Assembly: GCA_903891475.1 (NCBI GenBank)
Contig: CAITEP010000028.1
Coordinates: 1-62,082 of the forward strand
Direction: 5' to 3'
Length of the DNA: 62,082 nucleotides
Origin: an uncultured Mucilaginibacter sp.
Lineage (GTDB): Bacteria; Bacteroidota; Bacteroidia; Sphingobacteriales; Sphingobacteriaceae
Positions within the stretch are counted from its first letter, which is position 1. Every line of letters starts with the position of its first letter. Position numbers and translations under genes: made by a program. Positions 17,778-26,005 of this stretch are shown piece by piece. Under the pieces are notes generated by a model that saw only the letters and a program-made list of their open reading frames with translations, made no database searches and was not told where the DNA came from.

Positions 17778-18984
17778 TGGCTAAGGAGTATTGGTCGGTT
17801 ATTTTTTTGTGTTGGTTATAGCTTATCTTATTGCTGGCCAGCGCAACTAAATTTCCCCTAACAATGGTATGGGTTACCATTGGGATATCATCAACAAGCT
17901 TCACAATTATTAAATCGGCATCTTTACCAACTTCAATACTGCCGGTTTGTTTATTTATACCTGCTGCTTTTGCCGGGTTTATCGTTGCAAGGTTTACTGC
18001 CTCGTAAAGTGGTAAATTGTTTTCGAGATGGAGCTTAAAAATGGAATGTAAAATGGCTGGAGGATAGTAATCAGAACATAATGTATCAATTTTACCTTGC
18101 AATACCGCATCCTTCATGTTCAAATTTCCAGACAGTGAGCCTCCCCTTAAAATGTTTGATGCTCCACCTACTACATGCATACCTAAGTTGGTTGCTTGGG
18201 TTGCCGTTTCCATATTTATTGGGAATTCGCAAATATTTACACCAAGGCTATGCATATAACTCACCTTTTCAACGGTATCATCATCATGCGAGGCAACAGT
18301 AATATGTAATTTTTGGGCATGCTTAATAAGCGCTTCTAATGCTTCACCTTCAATAATAGGGAGGGTAATTTTTTCCTGATAGGCCAATTCTGCTTCATCT
18401 GCAGATTTTCCCATTTTCATAATAAATGAGATAAAATGCTCTTTTGATATTTGCCCTTGTCCGGGAGTATGGTCCATCACTGATAGTAAGGATATATACC
18501 CTTGATCCATCAATTCAAAACAAGTTTGATAGGCACTCACACCCGAAAGCTCAAAGCGTAAATGTATTTTATTGTTTAAAAGGGTACTTCCTTTAGAGGC
18601 TTCATAAACCGTATTAAAAACTTCTAAACGGCTATACTTGCTTTTGGAATGCAGTTCGGCCATGTCATAACCGAGATGCATGGAATGGTAAACTGTTGTA
18701 AAACCGCAACCGCTCATTTTCCTTTCAAGTTCTCTGAAGGCTACATTTATGGGCATATCAGCTCCACTTCTTGGCATGATCTCCGCATCCAAGGCATCAG
18801 TATGAATGTCGATAATTCCAGGTAGTAGATATGCTCCCTCTGCATCAATAATTGAATTAGCATGCCTTGGATCAATATTTTCAGCAATTAGGGTAATCAA
18901 TCCATGTTCAACCAATACCGATCCCAATGGAATTACTTCATTTTGTGTAACAATAACCGCGTTTTTTATTATAAAAGTATCCAT
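17767..18984 (-). CDS. phnM: PhnM-type amidohydrolase, copy 2
   Basis: A second PhnM, 405 residues, placed directly after phnL as in classical phn operons, so this is the positional orthologue. Motifs are IDIHTDALDAEIMPRSGAD near residue 56, ASHDDDTVEKV near 232 and TLCSDYYPPA near 299. The PRPG/PRPS stretch of the family is PRSG here. The C-terminal GSIEVGKDADLIIV closes the accessory domain. It is clearly diverged from copy 1. It ends inside the start region of the 2H phosphoesterase gene. Confidence 0.9.
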   Translation of the reverse strand: MDTFIIKNAVIVTQNEVIPLGSVLVEHGLITLIAENIDPRHANSIIDAEGAYLLPGIIDIHTDALDAEIMPRSGADMPINVAFRELERKMSGCGFTTVYHSMHLGYDMAELHSKSKYSRLEVFNTVYEASKGSTLLNNKIHLRFELSGVSAYQTCFELMDQGYISLLSVMDHTPGQGQISKEHFISFIMKMGKSADEAELAYQEKITLPIIEGEALEALIKHAQKLHITVASHDDDTVEKVSYMHSLGVNICEFPINMETATQATNLGMHVVGGASNILRGGSLSGNLNMKDAVLQGKIDTLCSDYYPPAILHSIFKLHLENNLPLYEAVNLATINPAKAAGINKQTGSIEVGKDADLIIVKLVDDIPMVTHTIVRGNLVALASNKISYNQHKKITDQYSLANER

Positions 18985-19005
18985 GCTATTTTAACAATGT
19001 AAGTT

Positions 19006-19719
19006 TTAACCTGCAATTCCCTGCAATTGTTCAATTTCACCCAAATGCAATGCTAACCTACGATCTACTAACCTATCTAATGTATATTCATCGTGCGAAA
19101 TGCATAATACCGAAGTGCCGTTCCGCTTCAAACTCAGTATCAAATCAACCACCACATCCTTGGTTTTCTGGTCGAGGGAGGCGGTTGGTTCATCAATCAA
19201 CAAAAACCGTGGACTAGCAATAATTGCTCTTGCTACGTTAATACGCTGTTGCTCACCACCGCTAAAAGTAACCGGGAAGGCATCCCATAAACTGGTTGGT
19301 AAGCCAAGTTTCTCCAACATCTCCTTTGCCATTTCTCTGGCTTGGCTCTTTTCTTTTTGCGCCCTAAATAAATTTTCGCAAACCACCTCCACTGCTGTTA
19401 CCCTTGGTATTACGCTTAAAAATTGCGAGCAATATGTAATCTCTGTTTTACGGAGTTGTATAATTTCATGATCGGTTGCCTTTACCAAATCAATTTTACC
19501 AGCCTTTGCATTATAGATAATTTCACCACCCGATGCTAAATACGAACGGTATATACATTTCATTAAGCTCGATTTTCCTGAACCTGATTTTCCGGTAAGA
19601 CCAATAATTTCGCCTTCCTTCATTGTAAAGTTGATGTTTTTCAAGGCTTCAATTTTCTTATCGTTCAGGATATGAAGGTTGAAATTTTTACTCAGGTCAC
19701 TTACTTCTAAAATATTCAT
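19006..19719 (-). CDS. phnL: C-P lyase ABC-type subunit PhnL
   Basis: PhnL is an ABC-family ATPase that, with PhnG, H and I, supports formation of the ribose-phosphonate nucleotide intermediate and binds the core complex. The 237-residue protein has Walker A GKSGSGKSS near residue 41, signature FSGGEQQRINVARA near 148 and Walker B FLLIDEPTASLD near 171. No membrane partner is associated with it, as expected for PhnL. It lies between phnK and phnM-2 in the classical order. Confidence 0.92.
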   Translation of the reverse strand: MNILEVSDLSKNFNLHILNDKKIEALKNINFTMKEGEIIGLTGKSGSGKSSLMKCIYRSYLASGGEIIYNAKAGKIDLVKATDHEIIQLRKTEITYCSQFLSVIPRVTAVEVVCENLFRAQKEKSQAREMAKEMLEKLGLPTSLWDAFPVTFSGGEQQRINVARAIIASPRFLLIDEPTASLDQKTKDVVVDLILSLKRNGTSVLCISHDEYTLDRLVDRRLALHLGEIEQLQGIAG

Positions 19720-19757
19720 TTATATCTCCTTAAAAGGTAAAATGCAGCTTAATTAAT

Positions 19758-20606
19758 TTATAATAATGAGCTTACCAGCAATTGTGAATACTCATGTTGC
19801 GGGTCTTGCAATATTTGGTCGGTTAATCCGCTTTCCACAATCCGTCCATTTTTCATCACCATGGTACGGTCGGTTAACATGCGGATGACTGATAAATCAT
19901 GCGATACCACAATCATCGCAATACCTAAATCTTGTTGTAGTTCGCGAATTAAATCGAGCACCCTGGCTTGTACAGAAACGTCTAATCCTGTAGTTACCTC
20001 ATCCAAAAACAACAAAGGCGGGTTATTGGCAATTGCTTTTGATATTTGTACCCTTTGTTGCATACCACCGCTAAAGGACGAAGGGCGATCGTCCATCCTT
20101 TGCACCGGAACCTCTGTTTTATTCAGTAAATCAGATGCTCGCTCCCTGATGTTTCCAACGTGCATATTGCCAGCCATAATCAGTTTCTCCGCAATATTAC
20201 CTCCCGATGAAAAGCGGAAGTTTAAACCATCCCTGGGGTTTTGATAAACCATACCCATCAAGTGGTTTCGGATATATCTCTTTTTCTGGTTCGATTCTGA
20301 TAGAATATTTTGCAAACCGTCATTATATGGTTTTAACCAAGCAGTACCTTCAGTTTGCTCCATATCAAAATACAATAGTTTTACTACTGTACTTTTACCC
20401 GAGCCACTTTCGCCCACAATACCTAAAACTTCTCCGGGATATAAATCAAAGTCGATACCCGCGCAGGCAACAATGCTATCCGTCTCAGGGCAAATATTTG
20501 AATTAAACATCGGGCCAGTTAGTGACAATGTGTTTTCGCTGGGCTCGCCATATATTTTGGTTAGGTTACGTACTCTAAGTAACCAGTTATCATCATTCCG
20601 TTCCAT
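19758..20606 (-). CDS. phnK: C-P lyase ABC-type subunit PhnK
   Basis: PhnK is the ATPase that docks on PhnJ in the C-P lyase core complex. Walker A is GESGSGKST near residue 67. The signature FSGGMQQRVQIS, Walker B LLFLDEVTTGLDVSVQ and the end QDPQHEYSQLLVSSLL match the family. At 282 residues it is about 30 longer than E. coli PhnK. The extra length is an insertion near residues 20-45 (around SLTGPMFNSNICPETD) between the first strand and Walker A, as seen in dipeptide-transport-type ATPases. Its start overlaps phnJ by 14 nt. Confidence 0.92.
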   Translation of the reverse strand: MERNDDNWLLRVRNLTKIYGEPSENTLSLTGPMFNSNICPETDSIVACAGIDFDLYPGEVLGIVGESGSGKSTVVKLLYFDMEQTEGTAWLKPYNDGLQNILSESNQKKRYIRNHLMGMVYQNPRDGLNFRFSSGGNIAEKLIMAGNMHVGNIRERASDLLNKTEVPVQRMDDRPSSFSGGMQQRVQISKAIANNPPLLFLDEVTTGLDVSVQARVLDLIRELQQDLGIAMIVVSHDLSVIRMLTDRTMVMKNGRIVESGLTDQILQDPQHEYSQLLVSSLL

Positions 20607-21498
20607 TTTTCAGTTCGCTTAAATATTTATTGGAATGTTGTTTAATTGGTTCATGGTTTACCATCTTATCCAAAAAGTTACTATCGTTTATTACAAAATG
20701 GCGGGTACCATCATCAAAGTAAAGTTCATCTAAATAGACTTTGTTATATCCGGTTTTAAAACAGGCCCTGGTTGAAAAATCTTCAGGATGAAACTGCACA
20801 TCTTCAAACTCCAAAGGCTCTACTTTGGTATGTGGTGGTACAGCATATAAACGCTTCTCTCTACCCGCTCCAAACAAGTGCAAGGCTTTTGATTGGTTGA
20901 TATTTGGGCAATCCCATTTTGGTATAGGCGAAGGCGCCATAATGTAACGATCATTGACCTTTACAGGGTAGCCTGCGCCCAACATGATATCGCCATGCCT
21001 AACAATTTGCTCATATAACGAAACCCACATTTTCGCATAATCGGCCTCACCGTGCATTTGTCGGGTTTTATTTTCATAGCGCTCCACCCCACGCAATGGT
21101 TCGGGTTGCGGCACCTGATAAATATAGATTTGGTTTTCGTTCAGCTCTTCTTCAGTAACACGGTGACGGGTTTGTATCAAGGTAGCCTCTCGGGTATCAA
21201 AAGTAGTTTTACAATTAGTCATCATGTGCACAAACTCCCGCAGGTTGCAAGCATTTACACTGGCATCACTCCCTTGATCAATGATTTTAAACACATCGGC
21301 TTTGCCAATAATAGCCAAAGTAACGTGCAAACCTCCTGTACCCCAACCCCTCGAAATCGGCATTTCGGGCGAGGAATAGGGAACCTGATAGCCAGGTATG
21401 GCTACGGCTTTTAACAGCTTGCGCCTTATTTCCTTCTTGGTTGCCTCATCAATAAAGGCAAAATTGTATTTGTTAACGTATTTTTTATTTTCAACCAT
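20593..21498 (-). CDS. phnJ: C-P lyase subunit PhnJ, missing most Fe-S cysteines
   Basis: PhnJ is the radical-SAM-like subunit that breaks the C-P bond. Most of the 301 residues align with E. coli PhnJ as remembered: AIPGYQVP with the radical glycine (Gly36 here), GWGTGG, DATLIQTRHR-like EATLIQTRHR, FGAGREKRLYAVPP and YLDEL. In the C-terminal region, however, the four cysteines known in E. coli as Cys241, 244, 266 and 272 align with Cys246, Thr249, Ile270 and Leu276. Only one remains. The other cysteines are Cys84, Cys96 and Cys197. I re-read the DNA here and found no frameshift. Either the cluster is bound differently, or the protein is not a classical C-P lyase. Confidence 0.9.
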   Translation of the reverse strand: MVENKKYVNKYNFAFIDEATKKEIRRKLLKAVAIPGYQVPYSSPEMPISRGWGTGGLHVTLAIIGKADVFKIIDQGSDASVNACNLREFVHMMTNCKTTFDTREATLIQTRHRVTEEELNENQIYIYQVPQPEPLRGVERYENKTRQMHGEADYAKMWVSLYEQIVRHGDIMLGAGYPVKVNDRYIMAPSPIPKWDCPNINQSKALHLFGAGREKRLYAVPPHTKVEPLEFEDVQFHPEDFSTRACFKTGYNKVYLDELYFDDGTRHFVINDSNFLDKMVNHEPIKQHSNKYLSELKNGTE

Positions 21499-21509
21499 TA
21501 TTAATCCTT

Positions 21510-22640
21510 TTAGGGTTGCATAAAAGTAACTTCTTCGGCTTTTTGCCCTTCCTTCAACTGTTCGTTCCGCTCTATTGCGCCGCGTATATTGCTAAGTGCC
21601 GATTGGAAATCGACATAGTGTGGCAACTTCAGGTGATTAGTGAAACCCATAGCCTCGATGCCCTCGGTATGATATAGTACAAACTCCTGGTCGTTTGCCG
21701 GTGAGCCTGTGTCTGGACTACGCATCGTAGAATCTAAAATGCCCATACAAATTACCTTGGTGTCGTTCTGACCAAAGCATAAACCATAGCCAATGGTGAA
21801 TTTTGGAACCGCATTCTTTTTTGCCGCGGATACACTCGATACCATTTCAGCCTCAGTAATTTCTATTTTTCCGGCATACCTGATTCTGCCTGATGGATCT
21901 TTAATTCTAACTGGTAAATGACCATATCTTAATTCGCCAACCGTTGGGTGTACACTGCCAAAACCGCGCATACTGCTATAACCCATCGCCATCAAACCAC
22001 CTGTTTCGGCCCTGGCCATCATTTGCAACCTTGCGGAGCGTGGTGCTGGGAATTTAATGGCTTCGCGGGTGATGTCAACCAAACGACGGTCTTCATTTTT
22101 ATCAATGGGTTTCAATAAACCTTCTTCCCTTAACAAATCAATTACCTTGGTATAAGTTTTAACCGATTGCAATTTTTCCCTGTCAATTTTCGATTCAAAA
22201 ACCTCTAAAAACTTTTTGATGTCTTCAGCAGTCTCTTCTACTTTTCCGGTATCTAAAATGCGTTGGGTATAATCGCGTGTTGGTCCTAAAATTTGTCCGC
22301 CTGGTATTTCGCGAAAGGATGCCGATATTTTCCTTTTTATAAAAAGCTCGCGGGTGTTGATGGTTTCCGAATAAAATCTGCGTTGCAGGGTGGTACGGAA
22401 GGCCCTGATAATAAAAGCAGCTTCAAACACTTCTCCTTCTGCTTGTTTTAGGGCAATGGCGGCGTAATCAGGTGCGTATAAGCCGCCTTCGCCCATTACC
22501 TTATCAACCGCCAAGCGTAACTGCGAGCGTATTTGTTTTATATCAATCGGGGTTACGGCGTCCCTGAGCCTGTAAAACTCTACCAACTCGTGCGAGTTGT
22601 GGATGGCATCTGTTCCTCCTTTTACCGCTACATATCCCAT
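21510..22640 (-). CDS. phnI: C-P lyase core subunit PhnI
   Basis: PhnI is the nucleosidase-type core subunit that attaches the phosphonate to ribose in place of adenine. The 376-residue protein keeps the family landmarks: the N-terminal YVAVKGG, EAAFIIRAFRTTL near 73, IPGGQILGPTRDYTQRILD near 112, FTIGYGLCFG near 276, and the metal-site motif HLKLPHYVDFQ near 339. It is about 20 residues longer than the E. coli protein. The zinc-site histidines are intact, in contrast to the altered PhnJ. It lies 11 nt upstream of phnJ. Confidence 0.94.
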   Translation of the reverse strand: MGYVAVKGGTDAIHNSHELVEFYRLRDAVTPIDIKQIRSQLRLAVDKVMGEGGLYAPDYAAIALKQAEGEVFEAAFIIRAFRTTLQRRFYSETINTRELFIKRKISASFREIPGGQILGPTRDYTQRILDTGKVEETAEDIKKFLEVFESKIDREKLQSVKTYTKVIDLLREEGLLKPIDKNEDRRLVDITREAIKFPAPRSARLQMMARAETGGLMAMGYSSMRGFGSVHPTVGELRYGHLPVRIKDPSGRIRYAGKIEITEAEMVSSVSAAKKNAVPKFTIGYGLCFGQNDTKVICMGILDSTMRSPDTGSPANDQEFVLYHTEGIEAMGFTNHLKLPHYVDFQSALSNIRGAIERNEQLKEGQKAEEVTFMQP

Positions 22641-22666
22641 ATCTTATTTTATTAATAATCAATTGC

Positions 22667-23275
22667 TTAATTAATTGTACTGTAAACAAAACGGTTGCTC
22701 CTGGGTATACATATCAGGTTGTTTTGGTTATCGGTTATCATCAAATCAATTCCTAATGGAAATTCCAGATTCAATTCTTTAATGGCTTCCAACAATTGAG
22801 GGTTAATGCCTTCAACAAATACCACCGTTTCAGTTTCAATTCCCGGACCTTTTAATACCAGTTTAATGGCGTTTAAAAAAGGTTCAGTCGCTATTTTATT
22901 TACATCAATTATCAATGTCGCGCTTTCGTCGGGATAAGAAAGGTTACCATGTTTGGCACTATCAATTAAATCAGGATTTTGGTGACCGTTTAAAAAAATA
23001 TAATCGGCAGTATTCACCTCGGCAACAGTTGCTCCTGTATTTAATGCCAAGTAAGCTGTTATTTCATCGCTATTATCCGCTAACGAGCAAAAAGAAACAT
23101 CAGCATTAAATAAGGATAAGGCAATGAGAGTACCACCTTTATTAATACCTGCTGGTGGCAAAATATCCATATCTGGCAGCACATTTATTTTGCCGGGGCG
23201 TGCCATGCAATCCAACAATAGCCTAAATTGCTCTTGCGCGTCAAAAACCTCGTCGTAGTTTGTTTCCCTTCTCAT
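22667..23275 (-). CDS. phnH: C-P lyase core subunit PhnH
   Basis: PhnH is a PLP-transferase-like fold without PLP, and part of the PhnGHIJ core. The 202-residue protein shows the N-terminal DAQEQFRLLLDCMARPGKI and the C-terminal FPLGIDLMITDNQNNLICIPRS, both typical. The middle is weakly conserved, as is usual for the family. It starts 2 nt before the end of the phnG coding sequence region and is followed by phnI. Nothing is unusual in length. Confidence 0.92.
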   Translation of the reverse strand: MRRETNYDEVFDAQEQFRLLLDCMARPGKINVLPDMDILPPAGINKGGTLIALSLFNADVSFCSLADNSDEITAYLALNTGATVAEVNTADYIFLNGHQNPDLIDSAKHGNLSYPDESATLIIDVNKIATEPFLNAIKLVLKGPGIETETVVFVEGINPQLLEAIKELNLEFPLGIDLMITDNQNNLICIPRSNRFVYSTIN

Positions 23276-23277
23276 GC

Positions 23278-23697
23278 TTAATCCTGCTCCATTAGTTTAA
23301 AGTCAACCTTGGTACGTTGTATATGGTTGTATTCAATTTTCTTTGCTTCCTCAATTAATCTGGCCTGCTCATTCAAAAACTGATATGTTTTACTTAGGTC
23401 GATATCCTTCAATTGCGTAATGGCATCAATAAAAGCCATGCAATAACAGCGTAGTGGCTCATCCCCTAAACAAATACCATAACCCTTTTGCCCATTTACA
23501 ATTAGTTCACATTCGGTAGTCAAAGCCTCACCCAAGTAAAATGGCTGGTATTCAACGGCATCTTCGGCCTGAACCATCGTCATGCAAATGGACGGTGCTC
23601 TAACAATTTTTATTTCAAATACTGGTTCAATGCTGCTAACAAAGGCTTCTAAGGCCTCCAATTGGCATTCGCAGATAATATAATCCTGATTCTCCAT
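23278..23697 (-). CDS. phnG: C-P lyase core subunit PhnG
   Basis: PhnG is the small subunit of the core complex. The conserved block is FYLGEALTTECELIVNGQKGYGICLGDEPLRCYCMAFIDA (read in two parts near residues 52-91). The C-terminus has the usual KVDF motif. I took the ATG at 23697 (139 aa), as the frame upstream offers only a TTG at 23712. As the first structural gene it opens the long phnGHIJKLM transcript. A 13-nt inverted repeat and a TAATTTTG box lie just upstream (23710-23795). Confidence 0.88.
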   Translation of the reverse strand: MENQDYIICECQLEALEAFVSSIEPVFEIKIVRAPSICMTMVQAEDAVEYQPFYLGEALTTECELIVNGQKGYGICLGDEPLRCYCMAFIDAITQLKDIDLSKTYQFLNEQARLIEEAKKIEYNHIQRTKVDFKLMEQD

Positions 23698-23725
23698 ATA
23701 CTTATATTTCAAAATTAGTTTTCAA

Positions 23726-23795
23726 TTATTAAAGAATAATTAGGGGCAAAATATTGTTTTGTTAGCCAATAGTTAGGCTCGGTATTCTTTAATAA
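23726..23795. repeat. 13-nt perfect inverted repeat upstream of phnG
   Basis: TTATTAAAGAATA at 23726-23738 is repeated as its exact reverse complement at 23783-23795, with a 44-nt loop. It lies between the response regulator gene and phnG. It could be an operator pair for the regulator or an attenuator-type structure. No typical Pho box was recognised. Confidence 0.55.
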
Positions 23796-23826
23796 AATTT
23801 ATCTTTTTTTAATGGGCTATTTGCAA

Positions 23827-24546
23827 TTAATTAATATTGGTGGCCGAAATATTGAATCTGTACCCAATTGAGCGTATGGTTTCAACAATGTTTTTATAAG
23901 TTCCTAACTTTTTACGTAAGCCTGCCACTTGTACATCAATGGAGCGTTCGGTAGCAAAATATTGCGCGCCATTGATTTTTTCAATCACATGATTTCTTGA
24001 AAATACTTTTCCTGGTTTTTTGGCCAGCAATTCCAATAGCTTAAATTCACCTATCGTTAATTCAATTTCTAAACCTGATAAAAACACCTTATAACCATTC
24101 AAATCAATTTTTAAAATTCCGTATTCAATTGTTTCCTTGGCTTCTTTTTTGGGTTTGTTGATATCATCTTGGTTCTTTCTTCTTAATATTTTCTTCACCC
24201 TACTTACTAGTTCTCGCATTCGGATTGGTTTCGACATAAAATCTTCGGCTCCCACCTCTAATGCGGTAACCGCATCAATTTCATCGCTTTTGCCTGTAAG
24301 CATTACCAATGGAATATTTTGGGTAGAGGCATTCATTTTTAAATTCCTGCAAAGCTCTAAGCCATCCATTTCGGGGAGCACCCAATCGGTTATTAAAAGG
24401 TCAGTATTGTCAATATTGATATATTTCAAGGCATCTACCGCATTAAAAAACAATTTCACTTCATAGCCTTCTTTCACCAAATTATGTTTTAGTAACTCTA
24501 GGGTGTCAAAATGATCGTCAATAATAACTAGCCTGTTATTTTTCAT
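23827..24546 (-). CDS. OmpR/PhoB-family response regulator, orphan
   Basis: A 239-residue two-component regulator. The receiver domain (about 1-120) has the acidic pair DD at 10-11, the phosphoacceptor Asp54 in LITDWVLPEMDG, the switch Thr/Ser of MLTGKSDE and the lysine of FMSKPIR. A winged-helix DNA-binding domain follows at about 140-235 (GEFKLLELLAKKPGKVFSRNHVIEKI and RSIDVQVAGLRKKLG). No histidine kinase is adjacent. It is 129 nt upstream of phnG on the same strand, so it may respond to phosphate or phosphonate supply and switch on the locus. That link is inference from position. Confidence 0.9.
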   Translation of the reverse strand: MKNNRLVIIDDHFDTLELLKHNLVKEGYEVKLFFNAVDALKYINIDNTDLLITDWVLPEMDGLELCRNLKMNASTQNIPLVMLTGKSDEIDAVTALEVGAEDFMSKPIRMRELVSRVKKILRRKNQDDINKPKKEAKETIEYGILKIDLNGYKVFLSGLEIELTIGEFKLLELLAKKPGKVFSRNHVIEKINGAQYFATERSIDVQVAGLRKKLGTYKNIVETIRSIGYRFNISATNIN

Positions 24547-24909
24547 TCTTTTATATGTCCGCTATATTCGACTTCTAATTTGAACTTATCTTTAGCCTAA
24601 TGTTAAATCCTAATAATTTATGGTGGTTTTTGTGTTAAATTAGATGTGAATTGAACGTGTTGAAATAATTGACTAATAATTGGCTAATATTTTCATCAAT
24701 CAAATGATTTTACAACTTCAATTTGAAATTTTAATAGCCTAAATATCATCAAGAACTTGACGCTATTATAAGCATTGGTATTATTCTTCTCGTTTTGGTA
24801 ATTATAAGCCCAATTAGCAATCATTTAGAACCCTTTTGCCAATGCAAGCAAATAACTTTCTAAGCCCAAAATAACACTTATTTGAGGTATGATTTTTAAG
24901 TCTAATTCC
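24547..24909. other. Intergenic gap, 363 nt, no gene seen
   Basis: An AT-rich stretch between the response regulator and the AraC gene, both on the minus strand. No open frame with a recognisable product, no hairpin with a T-run and no long repeat was found. It presumably carries the response regulator promoter. Confidence 0.6.
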
Positions 24910-25785
24910 CTATTTCTTAATACCTTTTCTATATTGTAATGGTGTTAATTTTCGATATTTTTTAAACAACTTTGAAAAATAGTTAGGGTATTCAAAATTT
25001 AATGAATAAGCTATTTCTGCTATGGTTAATGAGGTATGTTTTAAATATTTTTCGGCCTCCTGAATGGCATGCTCATGAACTATTTGTAATGCAGGCTTAT
25101 TGGTAATTGCTTTACAAATTCGATTAAGGTGAATAGGACTTATTTGTAGATTTTCTGCCAGCTCAGTGATTGTTTTTATTTTACCAGGAGACTTTATTAT
25201 TTTTTGAAAGTTATTAAAATGTTGTAAGTACATGCTATCCTGCTTTTTTATTACCCGATTGGTATTGAATAAACGATATGATTTAATAAATAATTGACAT
25301 AGTAATGCTCTAATCATCCTTTGTTGTTCAACCTTTCCAGAAAATATCTCCCTATCAATGTGTAGAATAAGGTCTAAAATTTCGTTAAAAATGTGTTTAT
25401 CTTCAAAATTTTCAATAAACTCGGGAGTATTTAAATTGCTTAGAATTGGCGATTCTTTACCAATTGCAGCCTCCACATAACTATCTGATAGTGTTAATAT
25501 CCTTCCTCTAATATCCTTACTGTAAAGTAAACCATGGATAGCCATTGGTGGGATGAGGATAACAAATGGTCCAGACATTTTTTTCTCTAGGTTATTACCT
25601 TGAAAGGTAACATTACCATATTCAACACAAAATATTTGATACAAACGGCTATGGATATGAGGTCTTACCACCCAATCAAAGGTTTCACTTCTGGTTTTTA
25701 TCAATTCCGAAAATATGTAATCAACATCATTATTCGCGTTTAGGTCGCCATATAAGCCATTAAAATACAGTATTTCTTTTTTCAT
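24910..25785 (-). CDS. AraC-family transcriptional regulator
   Basis: The 291-residue protein has an N-terminal cupin-like sensing domain (about 40-150, with HIHSRLYQIFCVEYGNVTF) and a C-terminal double helix-turn-helix AraC domain (about 190-288). The latter shows LAENLQISPIHLNRICKAITNKPALQIV and IAEIAYSLNFEYPNYFSKLFKKYRKLTPLQYRK. It is divergent from the aromatic degradation operon, a standard arrangement for PobR-like activators of aromatic acid pathways. Repeated GTGATTxGxTTCATAA-type motifs in the shared promoter region (25834-25905) are candidate binding sites. The likely inducer is the aromatic substrate. Confidence 0.9.
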   Translation of the reverse strand: MKKEILYFNGLYGDLNANNDVDYIFSELIKTRSETFDWVVRPHIHSRLYQIFCVEYGNVTFQGNNLEKKMSGPFVILIPPMAIHGLLYSKDIRGRILTLSDSYVEAAIGKESPILSNLNTPEFIENFEDKHIFNEILDLILHIDREIFSGKVEQQRMIRALLCQLFIKSYRLFNTNRVIKKQDSMYLQHFNNFQKIIKSPGKIKTITELAENLQISPIHLNRICKAITNKPALQIVHEHAIQEAEKYLKHTSLTIAEIAYSLNFEYPNYFSKLFKKYRKLTPLQYRKGIKK

Positions 25786-25833
25786 TATTCAAATGTATGT
25801 TTTGTATCATAAATTTCACTTTTTATATTCATT

Positions 25834-25905
25834 GTGATTGGTTCATAAATATAATTTTACCATCTGTTACCAATTATTCTTAATTATAAGTGATTTGTTT
25901 CATAA
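25834..25905. promoter_or_regulatory. Direct repeats, candidate AraC binding sites
   Basis: GTGATTGGTTCATAA at 25834-25848 and GTGATTTGTTTCATAA at 25890-25905 are near-identical direct repeats about 56 nt apart. A weaker match (TTTGTATCATAA) lies at 25801-25812. Direct repeats are the usual half-site arrangement for AraC proteins. Confidence 0.5.
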
Positions 25906-26005
25906 TACTAAGGGTTAGCATTATGATTAAATCAGTTTTTTTAATTATTTAAACTAAATGCGCTTGCAAATAATTATGTATAATATGTATCAAAATAGTG
26001 TTAAA

